Below, piece by piece: positions 1-5,623 of a stretch of 7,664 nt of DNA. The translations under genes were made by a program, and so were the position numbers. Position 1 is the first letter of the stretch, and each line of letters starts with the position of its first letter. Origin of the DNA: Acetobacterium sp. (GTDB lineage: Bacteria; Bacillota; Clostridia; Eubacteriales; Eubacteriaceae); contig JAKLQL010000483.1 of NCBI GenBank assembly GCA_022013395.1, forward strand, positions 1-7,664, written 5' to 3'. The notes below the pieces were generated by a model. It did no database searches. It saw only the letters and a program-made list of their open reading frames with translations, and was not told the DNA's origin.

Positions 1-884
1 ACTAAATTGCCTTTTGATAGTTCCATGGCCGCCCGTCTGGCCATAACCTTTCTTTCGGTCAGTGGCAAAATCGGAATGGCACTGAGTGGTTTTCTCAGAT
101 TGCCGGCAAAAGCTGGTTCATAGTAAAGACCTTCCGTCTGCCAGCAGGCATTCTTGTCAGTGGCGACCACAACATAGTCAACCAGAGCGCCGGGTATTTT
201 GACATCTTTCGGTTTTAAGGTATTTTTCAAGGCCTGATATTCCACTTGAACAATGACAATCCCACCGCTGTTTTTAGCCGCCTGAGCGACAGCCAGACCT
301 TCATTGATAGGGCCTTCATTTTCAAAGGTGATGTTGCCGTTTTCATCTGCGGTAGTTCCCCGCAGCATCGCAACATCCAGTTTGAAGGATTTATAGAAGA
401 GGTATTCTTCCCCATTAAAATCAATCAATTCAACCAGATCCTCGGTAGTAATCTTGTTCATCTTACCGCCTTCTAAACGCGGATCGACAAAGGTACCTAA
501 ACCAACTTTGGTAATTAAACCGGGTCGCTTAGCAGCAATTTCCCGCCAAAGATTAACGATTACACCTTGTGGCAAACAATGACAGGCCATCTTATTGGCT
601 CGGACCAGGTCATTCATGGCAAAAGCCGAACCGATGTGGGCTGCCGACCATTTAGTCACCAGTCCTTCAAGACCAAGACGGGTCATTCCTCTTTCGCGCC
701 AGTCACCCATGGCCGATCCCTGTTTCATCGTCAGGTTGCAGGGATGTCCGGTTTCTTTAAAGTTATCGGCAATCGCAACTGCTACTTCTTCTGGCCAGCC
801 GGCCAGTCCCATTCCAGCCACACCTACTGTTGCTCCGTCTGGAATTAACTTAGCTGCTTCTGCTGCCGAAATAAATTTAGCCAT
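1..884 (-). CDS. Acyl-CoA:carboxylate CoA-transferase, family I (5' part, truncated by window edge)
   Basis: Reading the minus strand from the ATG at 884 gives 294 open codons with no stop before position 1. The protein begins MAKFISAAEAAKLIPDGATV. It shows the family I CoA-transferase N-terminal glycine motif (VGVAGMGLAG, about residues 20-30), TKVGLGTFVDPR (about 130-140), GGIVIVQVE, KIPGALVDYVVVA and CWQTEGLYYEPAFAG. These are typical of propionate CoA-transferase-like proteins of roughly 520 residues. The window ends just before the expected start of the second domain (an NLGIG-type motif), so the catalytic glutamate lies outside. The enzyme would move CoA between an acyl-CoA and a free acid in the cytoplasm. 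The ATG is set by AAGGAGGA (891-898) six bases upstream. It is divergent from padR, which suggests PadR control. A caffeate CoA-transferase (CarA-like) role is possible, but propionate, lactate or 3-oxoacid substrates cannot be excluded. Confidence 0.88.
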   Translation of the reverse strand, partial: MAKFISAAEAAKLIPDGATVGVAGMGLAGWPEEVAVAIADNFKETGHPCNLTMKQGSAMGDWRERGMTRLGLEGLVTKWSAAHIGSAFAMNDLVRANKMACHCLPQGVIVNLWREIAAKRPGLITKVGLGTFVDPRLEGGKMNKITTEDLVELIDFNGEEYLFYKSFKLDVAMLRGTTADENGNITFENEGPINEGLAVAQAAKNSGGIVIVQVEYQALKNTLKPKDVKIPGALVDYVVVATDKNACWQTEGLYYEPAFAGNLRKPLSAIPILPLTERKVMARRAAMELSKGNL

Positions 885-937
885 AATAAATCCTCCTTGC
901 TAAAATATTACCCAGTTCTTTTCAAAGTTTTTTAGTA

Positions 938-951
938 AAATGTTTGCATTT
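938..951. repeat. 14-bp dyad box, copy 1 (in CoA-transferase leader)
   Basis: The sequence AAATGTTTGCATTT is the exact reverse complement of a 14-mer at 1820-1833. It is itself a dyad (AAATG-N4-CATTT). This copy starts just downstream of the predicted start of the CoA-transferase transcript, where a bound repressor would block elongation. The other copy lies on the far side of padR. Confidence 0.4.
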
Positions 952-960
952 TATGTGAAT

Positions 961-989
961 AATTTATCACAGTTTTCAAATCATGTCAA
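961..989 (-). promoter_or_regulatory. Sigma-A promoter of the CoA-transferase gene
   Basis: On the minus strand TTGACA (984-989) is followed after exactly 17 bases by TAAATT (961-966). The -35 is a perfect consensus and the spacing is ideal. Transcription would start near 954, about 70 bases before the ATG. Confidence 0.72.
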
Positions 990-996
990 TAGTTAC

Positions 997-1012
997 ATGT
1001 TATATTAAACAT
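997..1012. promoter_or_regulatory. Candidate PadR operator (ATGT-N8-ACAT)
   Basis: ATGT (997-1000), eight bases, then ACAT (1009-1012) matches the dyad described for PadR of phenolic acid metabolism. It lies eight bases upstream of the CoA-transferase -35 and just upstream of the plus-strand promoter at 1034-1062, between the two divergent genes. Binding is inferred. The region is AT-rich, so short dyads of this kind can arise by chance. Confidence 0.42.
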
Positions 1013-1033
1013 TTTAAGAATTACATAATTTGC

Positions 1034-1062
1034 TTGATTCTGACATCGATTTCAAGTATAAT
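1034..1062 (+). promoter_or_regulatory. Candidate distal padR promoter
   Basis: TTGATT (1034-1039), 17 bases, then a perfect TATAAT (1057-1062). It would produce a leader of about 165 nt for padR. It sits back to back with the CoA-transferase promoter, so one bound regulator could affect both. Confidence 0.5.
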
Positions 1063-1165
1063 ATTTTTTTAAACAGAAAACCTTCACAATGTGTAGATTA
1101 TCAAGAATAGCAGCTCTTATATGAAGTAATTTACCCTAAAACTCATATTTAATTCTATCCATCTT

Positions 1166-1196
1166 TATTTAATTGTGCTAGAATATTTAATTGTGC
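1166..1196 (+). promoter_or_regulatory. Proximal padR extended -10 within 13-bp direct repeats
   Basis: TATTTAATTGTGC occurs exactly at 1166-1178 and again at 1184-1196 (18-bp period). A partial copy, TATTTAATTCT, lies at 1146-1156. Between the two perfect copies is an extended -10, TGCTAGAAT (1176-1184), with only a weak -35. Repeats that bracket a -10 suggest an operator for autoregulation. No regulator can be named from sequence alone. Confidence 0.42.
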
Positions 1197-1234
1197 ATGA
1201 ATTATCTGTGTAAAACTTTGAAAGGGGAATACAT

Positions 1235-1783
1235 ATGAGAACATTAAAATATGCGTTGCTCGGATTAATTGATCGAGAACCGATTACTGGATATGATATT
1301 TCCAAAGAATTTGAAAAGCGAATTATGGCGAATTTCTGGCATGCCAAACACAGCCAAGTCTACCCGGAATTAAAACGCTTATTGGATGAAGAGCTTATTT
1401 CCTTTGAACTTGTTATTCAAGGCGAAAAAATGGAAAAAAAATTGTATACGATCACGCCAAAAGGACATGCCGAATTTGTTGAATGGCTGTTACAGGACGA
1501 ACCTTTAGGAGTGACTCCCAAAGATGTCTTTCGATTGCGCACTTTTTTCAGCGATTTCATGTCCGCATCAGATTTTGAACGACATCTGCATAGTCAGTTG
1601 GGTAAACATAATTTTAAAAAAGACCATCTGGAAAATTCCCTTGCTAAATCTTTTAAAAGTATTCCCAAATATGGCAGCAAGGAATTTGGTGATTATGCCG
1701 TCTTGTTGGGGGCTATCATGCGAGAAGATTCATACATTGCCTGGCTGAAGATCTGCCTGGATGCAGTTAGTCATCGGGATTAA
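1235..1783 (+). CDS. PadR-family transcriptional regulator
   Basis: This 182-residue protein has the PadR layout. An N-terminal winged helix-turn-helix covers about residues 5-80 (LKYALLGLI...ITGYDISKEFE, the recognition-helix segment HSQVYPELKRLLDEELI, and the wing LYTITPKGHAEF). A helical C-terminal dimerisation domain (Vir_aact_alpha_C-like) covers about 90-178. The length fits the longer PadR subfamily that responds to phenolic acids. The ATG has AAAGGGG (1221-1227) seven bases upstream. It is divergent from a CoA-transferase and near a PadR-type dyad, so a local repressor role is likely. The ligand is not evident; hydroxycinnamates such as caffeate or ferulate are a guess from the family name and neighbour. 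Confidence 0.9.
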   Translation: MRTLKYALLGLIDREPITGYDISKEFEKRIMANFWHAKHSQVYPELKRLLDEELISFELVIQGEKMEKKLYTITPKGHAEFVEWLLQDEPLGVTPKDVFRLRTFFSDFMSASDFERHLHSQLGKHNFKKDHLENSLAKSFKSIPKYGSKEFGDYAVLLGAIMREDSYIAWLKICLDAVSHRD

Positions 1784-1797
1784 TTTCTTTAATACTC

Positions 1798-1823
1798 GTA
1801 ATAGAAATATCTGTAATAGAAAT
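1798..1823. repeat. 11-bp tandem direct repeat after padR
   Basis: GTAATAGAAAT occurs at 1798-1808 and 1813-1823 with a 15-bp period, in the padR-sfsA gap. The second copy runs into the 14-bp dyad box at 1820-1833. Function unknown; it may be an operator or simple-sequence drift. Confidence 0.4.
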
Positions 1824-1833
1824 GCAAACATTT
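1820..1833. repeat. 14-bp dyad box, copy 2 (after padR)
   Basis: AAATGCAAACATTT is the exact inverse of the box at 938-951. The two copies flank padR. This copy overlaps the foot of the hairpin at 1829-1866 and lies about 35 bases upstream of the sfsA -10. Confidence 0.4.
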
Positions 1834-1866
1834 AAACCCTGGCAACTGATTGTCAGGGTTTAAATG
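1829..1866. terminator. Long hairpin between padR and sfsA (terminator-like, no U tract)
   Basis: Arms 1829-1845 and 1850-1866 pair over 17 bp with one G-U pair and a 4-base loop (CTGA). There is no T run after it on the plus strand, only CTATAATTAG. It is therefore not a standard intrinsic terminator, but it could protect the padR 3' end or act as a weak stop. Its right arm abuts the sfsA -10. Confidence 0.55.
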
Positions 1867-1873
1867 CTATAAT
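1865..1873 (+). promoter_or_regulatory. Extended -10 promoter of sfsA
   Basis: TGCTATAAT is a perfect extended -10 (TG at 1865-1866, TATAAT at 1868-1873). No good -35 lies 16-18 bases upstream, which is tolerated with an extended -10. The start would be near 1880, giving a leader of about 23 nt before the ATG at 1903. Confidence 0.55.
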
Positions 1874-1902
1874 TAGCTGATAAATGTAAAGGAGACACCA
1901 CT

Positions 1903-2649
1903 ATGAAGAAACAAGACATTTTTTTCGAATTTGATACCAAACTTGTGGAGGCTAAAATAACCGGGCGAAAAAGTCAATTTGTTATTGATGTGGTTACTGA
2001 AGATGGCATTATTCCATGTCATTGTCCGACAACCGGAAGAATCGGTAATATTGAACTGACCGACCGGCCGTGTCTATTGTCGAAAAGTCAATCGACTAAA
2101 AGAAAGACCCCTTATACCGTAGAGGCAATCTCTCTGAATAAGTTTGAAGACAAAAATAAGGTCTGGATCGGGATTAACCAAAACGCAGTGAATCGTTATG
2201 TTGAGTTTTTTCTCAATGCCGGTGGTTTTGCCGCGATGGTTGGAACCGACAATCGTGTTTTAAGAGAACAGGTGTTGGGCCTTTCAAAGCTTGACTTTCT
2301 GGTCGGCAATACCTACCTGGAAGTCAAGACCCCGCTCCAAAGCCTCCAAATTACGATCCCGGACTATGTAAAAACTAAAAAAGCAACCCCGTTCAGCTCC
2401 ACCGATCGCTTTGTAAAGCATATGACTGAACTTGGAAACAGTCTCCAAAACGCCCAACGAGCGATCCTGCTGATTTGTTTTATTTATGATAATCCCGGTT
2501 TTAAAGTGATTGATAAGAGCACCAACTCTGAACACGTCAAAGCCGCTGTGGACAAAAGCGTCGCCCTGGGGGTCGAAATGTGGCAGGCCAATTTTGAAAT
2601 TCAACCTGATGGCGTCCGTTTGGATAAATATTTTAGACATGTCGTTTAA
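1903..2649 (+). CDS. sfsA: SfsA family protein (putative DNA/RNA nuclease)
   Basis: At 248 residues this is close to the usual SfsA length of about 230-240. Family motifs appear in order: CHCPTTGRIG (39-48, usually HCPNTG), STKRKTPYTVEAI (64-76), REQVLGLSKLDFLVG with D131, YLEVKT with E140 and K142, DRFVKHMTEL (168-177), RAILLICFIYDNPGF and the C-terminal ALGVEMW. The D131...E140-x-K142 arrangement is nuclease-like. Family knowledge: E. coli SfsA was named for stimulating sugar (maltose) fermentation and binds DNA; its cellular role is still poorly defined. AAAGGAG (1888-1894) stands eight bases before the ATG. The gene follows padR but has its own promoter and terminator, so it is probably a single-gene unit. 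No functional link with its neighbours is evident. Confidence 0.88.
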   Translation: MKKQDIFFEFDTKLVEAKITGRKSQFVIDVVTEDGIIPCHCPTTGRIGNIELTDRPCLLSKSQSTKRKTPYTVEAISLNKFEDKNKVWIGINQNAVNRYVEFFLNAGGFAAMVGTDNRVLREQVLGLSKLDFLVGNTYLEVKTPLQSLQITIPDYVKTKKATPFSSTDRFVKHMTELGNSLQNAQRAILLICFIYDNPGFKVIDKSTNSEHVKAAVDKSVALGVEMWQANFEIQPDGVRLDKYFRHVV

Positions 2650-2683
2650 GATTTTTAATCTTGCGATCACGCCGATCCTAAAT

Positions 2684-2741
2684 ACCAAGCACCCGGTCAG
2701 TTCTAAAACAGAATAGACCAGGCGCTTGGTGCTGATTTTTT
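2684..2741 (+). terminator. Rho-independent terminator of sfsA
   Basis: Arms 2684-2698 and 2716-2730 pair over 15 positions with two mismatches. The apical part can add TTCT/AGAA pairing (2701-2704 with 2710-2713). A run of six T follows at 2736-2741. It ends 35 bases after the sfsA stop. It may also slow converging transcription from the kinase gene, but the minus-strand side has only a poor T run. Confidence 0.7.
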
Positions 2742-2867
2742 CAAAAATACTTCAACTGCTCTAAAATTTGATAGTTTCAAGCGACAAAAATTAATCTCCA
2801 AAGCGGTTTTAAAAGTCCACTTTCCCAGATGATTTTAATATCTTAATATAGTCTCTGCTCCAATCAA

Positions 2868-4355
2868 TTAAACGTTCCAGTTCATCGAGCGTTTAATGGC
2901 TTCCTGCCAGCCGGCGTAGGCTTTATTTCGTTTTTCAGCAGTGATTTCCGGGATAAAGCTGGCATCGATGGTCAGGGCTGCCTCAAAATCTTCTTCTTTC
3001 CACAACCCGGTATAAAGACCGGCCATTTCAGCTGCGCCTAAACTGGTTGCCTCCACCGAGAAAGGACGATCCACTTGAACATCCATCATATCCGCCATCA
3101 TTTGGGCGAGCAAGTTATTTTTGGAAGCGCCGCCGTCAATCCGGATGGTTTTCATTTTAATGCCGGCTTCCTTACCCACTACGTCCATAATATCTTTAAG
3201 CCGGAATGCAATTCCTTCCAGGGTTGCTCTGACCAAATGGGCTTTTTTAGTCCCTCTGGTAATTCCGAAAATAGTGCCCCGGGCATAGGGATCATGATAA
3301 GGTGCGCTTAAACCGGCCAAAGCAGGAACAAAGTAAACACCATTGGTATCTTCAACTGAACGGGCCAGGGCTTCGGTTTCGCCAGACTCGGCAATCACTT
3401 CAAGACCATCCCGGAGCCATTGTACCGCCGAACCGGTAACCGATTCGTACCCTTCAAGGGCGTAAGTCATCGTGTCCCCAATTTTCCAGGCGATCACCGT
3501 GTTGAGTCCCTGATCGGAAATAACACATTCCGTTCCGACGTTGATATCCAAAAATGACCCGGTTCCGTTGGTAATTTTCCCTGTCCCAGCAGTTCGGCAT
3601 CCCTGGGCAAATAAGGCGGCATGCTGATCGGCAATGACACTGGTAATTGGAATTGCTGCGCCGAGAATAGCTTTTTCAGTGTTACCATAGTCCCCGGCAT
3701 CGGTCATAATTTCCGGAAATATTTTCGTGTCGATGCCAAGATAAGTTAAAAATTCATCATACCATTGGCCGGTTTTTAAATCGAGACTGCCCATGACCGA
3801 AGCATTGGAATAACTGACGGCGTGTTTTTTGCCACCAGTTAATTTCCAGATCAGCCAGGTATCAATGGTTCCGAAAAGAGCTTCGCCGGCTTCAATTTTT
3901 TCTTTAATAATGGGCACATTGTTGATATACCAGTTGAGCATCATTGAGGAATAAACCGGTGCCAAGGTCCAGCCAGTCGTTTTTCTGGCTTTTTCACCCC
4001 ATTCGCCGGCATTGAGTTCTTGACAGAAAGCTGCCGTTCGGGTATCCTGCCAGACAATGGCATTGTAGAGGGGCTCACCGGTATTTTTATCCCAGACCAA
4101 ACAGGTTGCCCGCTGATTGGTTATCCCAATACAAGCAATTTCTTCAGGTGAAATCATGGCCTCGCCAATGGCCTTTTTGCACATCGCCACGCTTTTCTCG
4201 TAGATTTCCAGAGCATCATGTTCAACCTTATCTTCGCTGGGGATGTACTGGGTAAATTCCTCATAGCTTTGAGCAACAATTTGCAGCTTTTGATTAAAAA
4301 TCAAAGCTCTGGTTCCGGTGGTTCCTTCATCAATAACAAGTACATACTTTTCCAT
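2868..4355 (-). CDS. FGGY-family kinase, glycerol kinase-like with an altered substrate pocket
   Basis: The 495-residue protein matches glycerol kinase length (about 500) and order: phosphate-binding DEGTTGTRA (9-17), GITNQR (77-82), NAIVWQDTRT (98-107), ADQHAALFAQG (242-252), NGTGSF (263-268), QWLRDGL, GVYFVPALAGLSAPYHDPYARG (339-360), RATLEGIAF and RIDGGASKNN (405-414). The C-terminal half is very close to GlpK, so ATP-dependent polyol phosphorylation in the cytoplasm is likely. Compared with E. coli GlpK pocket residues, R82, W102, D243, Q244 and F268 are kept. The position of Glu84 is Ala83 and that of Tyr135 is Val134. The FGGY signature near 134-146 also lacks its lysine. Substrate may therefore be glycerol or a different polyol, and I withhold glpK. 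AAAGGAGT (4362-4369) sets the ATG. It has its own promoter with a cre-like site and no glycerol facilitator next to it. Confidence 0.85.
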   Translation of the reverse strand: MEKYVLVIDEGTTGTRALIFNQKLQIVAQSYEEFTQYIPSEDKVEHDALEIYEKSVAMCKKAIGEAMISPEEIACIGITNQRATCLVWDKNTGEPLYNAIVWQDTRTAAFCQELNAGEWGEKARKTTGWTLAPVYSSMMLNWYINNVPIIKEKIEAGEALFGTIDTWLIWKLTGGKKHAVSYSNASVMGSLDLKTGQWYDEFLTYLGIDTKIFPEIMTDAGDYGNTEKAILGAAIPITSVIADQHAALFAQGCRTAGTGKITNGTGSFLDINVGTECVISDQGLNTVIAWKIGDTMTYALEGYESVTGSAVQWLRDGLEVIAESGETEALARSVEDTNGVYFVPALAGLSAPYHDPYARGTIFGITRGTKKAHLVRATLEGIAFRLKDIMDVVGKEAGIKMKTIRIDGGASKNNLLAQMMADMMDVQVDRPFSVEATSLGAAEMAGLYTGLWKEEDFEAALTIDASFIPEITAEKRNKAYAGWQEAIKRSMNWNV

Positions 4356-4407
4356 TTTTTTACTCCTTTAAAATTATTTGGTCTGAGTGTTTCCTAATGT
4401 GCTTTTG

Positions 4408-4449
4408 CTAAAATGTCTATATATCTGAAATGCTGCCAAAGCATTTTAG
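4408..4449 (-). promoter_or_regulatory. Kinase mRNA leader with two alternative hairpins
   Basis: A perfect 7-bp stem with a 5-base loop forms from 4428-4434 and 4440-4446 (AAATGCT/AGCATTT). The arm at 4442-4449 can instead pair over 8 bp with 4408-4415 (CATTTTAG/CTAAAATG). The two folds share bases and exclude each other. Neither is followed by a T run, so this is not a plain attenuator. Confidence 0.35.
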
Positions 4450-4472
4450 ACTTTTGGGGAAATATGTTGCCG

Positions 4473-4501
4473 TTTATAAACGTTTACATTTGCTGCGTAA
4501 A
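4473..4501 (-). promoter_or_regulatory. Promoter of the glycerol kinase-like gene
   Basis: On the minus strand TTTACG (4496-4501), 17 bases, then TATAAA (4473-4478). Matches to consensus are 4/6 and 5/6 with ideal spacing. The predicted start near 4466 gives a leader of about 110 nt. Confidence 0.55.
4475..4488 (-). promoter_or_regulatory. CcpA catabolite-responsive element (cre) candidate
   Basis: The minus strand reads TGTAAACGTTTATA, which matches 13 of 14 positions of the cre consensus TGWAANCGNTNWCA (only position 13 differs). It overlaps the -10 and spacer of the kinase promoter, where CcpA would repress. A perfect 12-bp palindrome (CGTTTATAAACG, 4471-4482) and GTTTAC-N9-GTAAAC (4482-4502) overlap it. 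Catabolite repression of glycerol kinase genes is known in Firmicutes. Confidence 0.55.
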
Positions 4502-4526
4502 CATGACAATCGCTTGGTTTTATCGC

Positions 4527-4685
4527 GTCAATCCCTGAAGTCGCCTTAGATTGCAAAACGTCTCTATTTACTCAGTTTGCAAAATAGGGAATGCAACTAA
4601 CTATTCAAGAAGTTTCTGGGTTTTACAAATCAATACTTTGATTTTATCGATTCTAATCTGTTCCAAGGCAACTTCAGAGATTGAC
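4527..4685 (-). repeat. 159-nt element bounded by 21-bp inverted arms (structured RNA or small mobile repeat)
   Basis: Arms 4527-4547 and 4665-4685 are inverted copies over 21 bp with two differences. In a minus-strand RNA both differences become G-U pairs, so the whole 21 bp would pair. Inside, 5 bp more can pair past a five-base bulge, there is a 7-bp hairpin with a 4-base loop (AAATCAA-AGTA-TTGATTT, minus strand), and other inner pairings are possible (CTATTT/AAATAG, TTGCAAA/TTTGCAA). I see no target-site duplication and no match to a riboswitch class I know. A noncoding RNA, a 3' end structure of the methyltransferase mRNA or a MITE-like relic are the options. Confidence 0.5.
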
Positions 4686-4714
4686 ATTTTTTTGTGTTTT
4701 AATTAACTACACCC

Positions 4715-5527
4715 TCAAGCTTTTTTCTTTTTAGAATCAATGATCCCAGACCGAAACGCTTTACTGTAATTTCGGCAATTTCGGTCTTGCCCAAGCAATG
4801 CATAGGTTGCAAAAATCGTCCCCATCATATCCTTATTGGTGGGATCCATTACTGCTGAATCCATCCCGGCCTGAATTGCCAGTGCCATAAAGGTCCGATT
4901 GACCTGGGCTCGTCCCGGTAAACCAAAGGAAATATTACTTAAACCTGAGGTGATATGGATATCCGGATAGACCCCTTTGATCGCTTTGATTTCCTGAATA
5001 AAATTTAAGAATGATTCGTTCGCGGTTGCCAGCGCCAATAAGCAGGGATCAAGATGAATCCGATTAGGTGTAATGCCGTATTTATCAGCTCTTTCAACCA
5101 TGATTTGGGTGATCTTCACCTTCGTTTCAACATCCTTGGGAATCCCCTGATCATCGCAAGTTAAACCGACTATTTCCCAGGTGTTGCCTGCTAACAACGG
5201 CAGCAGCACTTCGCATTTATCCCCTTCCCCAGAAATTGAATTCAGCAATCCCGGTTCTTTCGCATATTTGAAAACCGCTTCAATAACCCGGGGATTGGGG
5301 CTGTCAATGCATAGCGGCGTATCGGTGGCATCCTGGACCACCTCCATTAGCCATTGCAGTGCTTCAATCTCCATTTCCGGTGCCGTACTGGCGCAAACAT
5401 CAATAAAATCTGCTCCCGCTTCTGCTTGTTTGATCGCCCGGTCAGCAATAAAAACGGCATCTCTTTTTTCGATGGCTTCTTTGACCACCGGAATGGTCCC
5501 GTTAATTTTTTCTCCGATAATTATCAT
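4715..5527 (-). CDS. Methyltetrahydrofolate:corrinoid methyltransferase (MTII, AcsE/MtgA-like)
   Basis: The 270-residue protein is a pterin-binding TIM barrel close to AcsE throughout. Key residues by comparison with AcsE: the motif LCIDSPN with D75, N96 in LLNSISGE, D160 in IHLDP, and N198 in GLSNISFG followed by VNRTF. The N-terminal IIIGEKING is also typical. It would pass methyl between the corrinoid protein and tetrahydrofolate; in a demethylase operon the direction is onto tetrahydrofolate, feeding the Wood-Ljungdahl pathway. It is the last gene of the MTI-corrinoid protein-MTII operon, which argues for a substrate-specific MTII rather than the acs-cluster enzyme. AGAGGAG (5533-5539) is five bases from the ATG. 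The C-terminus ends in an unusual lysine-rich tail (SKKKKA). Confidence 0.9.
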   Translation of the reverse strand: MIIIGEKINGTIPVVKEAIEKRDAVFIADRAIKQAEAGADFIDVCASTAPEMEIEALQWLMEVVQDATDTPLCIDSPNPRVIEAVFKYAKEPGLLNSISGEGDKCEVLLPLLAGNTWEIVGLTCDDQGIPKDVETKVKITQIMVERADKYGITPNRIHLDPCLLALATANESFLNFIQEIKAIKGVYPDIHITSGLSNISFGLPGRAQVNRTFMALAIQAGMDSAVMDPTNKDMMGTIFATYALLGQDRNCRNYSKAFRSGIIDSKKKKA

Positions 5528-5545
5528 GTCTACTCCTCTGGAAAT

Positions 5546-5591
5546 GGCTGTTGCATCCTCACCTGAAATTCTTGTGAATCCAGCAACAGCC
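5546..5591 (-). promoter_or_regulatory. Hairpin between corrinoid protein and MTII genes
   Basis: GGCTGTTGC (5546-5554) and GCAACAGCC (5583-5591) form a perfect 9-bp stem with a 28-base apical region that holds a further TCAC/GTGA pairing. It sits in a 96-base intercistronic gap that is longer than the other gap in the operon (16 bases). There is no T run. It could mark RNA processing or tune the amount of MTII relative to the corrinoid protein. Confidence 0.5.
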
Positions 5592-5623
5592 GCAATTATT
5601 TTATTTACTATAGGGTTTAGATG

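Larger units (their letters stand above)
885..1234. other. Divergent intergenic regulatory region between CoA-transferase and padR
   Basis: This is 350 bases of very AT-rich DNA with no convincing gene. It holds a minus-strand promoter, a PadR-type dyad, a 14-bp dyad box, two candidate plus-strand promoters and a set of short direct repeats, each listed separately. The 5' untranslated region of the CoA-transferase would be about 70 nt. Confidence 0.7.
4356..4714. other. Intergenic region upstream of the kinase gene
   Basis: This gap of 359 bases holds no credible gene. It contains the kinase promoter, a cre-like operator, a foldable leader and a large inverted-repeat element, each listed separately. 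No clear T-rich terminator follows the methyltransferase gene that ends at 4715. Confidence 0.6.

Noticed and set aside
567..903. Plus-strand open frames of 93 and 102 codons
   Set aside because: Both are antisense to the CoA-transferase, whose minus-strand frame shows strong family motifs over the same bases.
2284..2688. 134-codon minus-strand open frame over sfsA
   Set aside because: Antisense to sfsA and running into its terminator; its translation resembles no family.
2800..2823. Small inverted repeat AAAGCGG/CCACTTT as a kinase terminator
   Set aside because: The stem is only 7 bp with a G-U pair, and the T-rich stretch comes eight or more bases later on the minus strand. Not strong enough to call.
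4687..4693. T7 run right after the right arm of the 159-nt element, suggesting a plus-strand terminator
   Set aside because: There is no plus-strand gene or good plus-strand promoter leading into it. The two arm differences are mismatches in plus-strand RNA.
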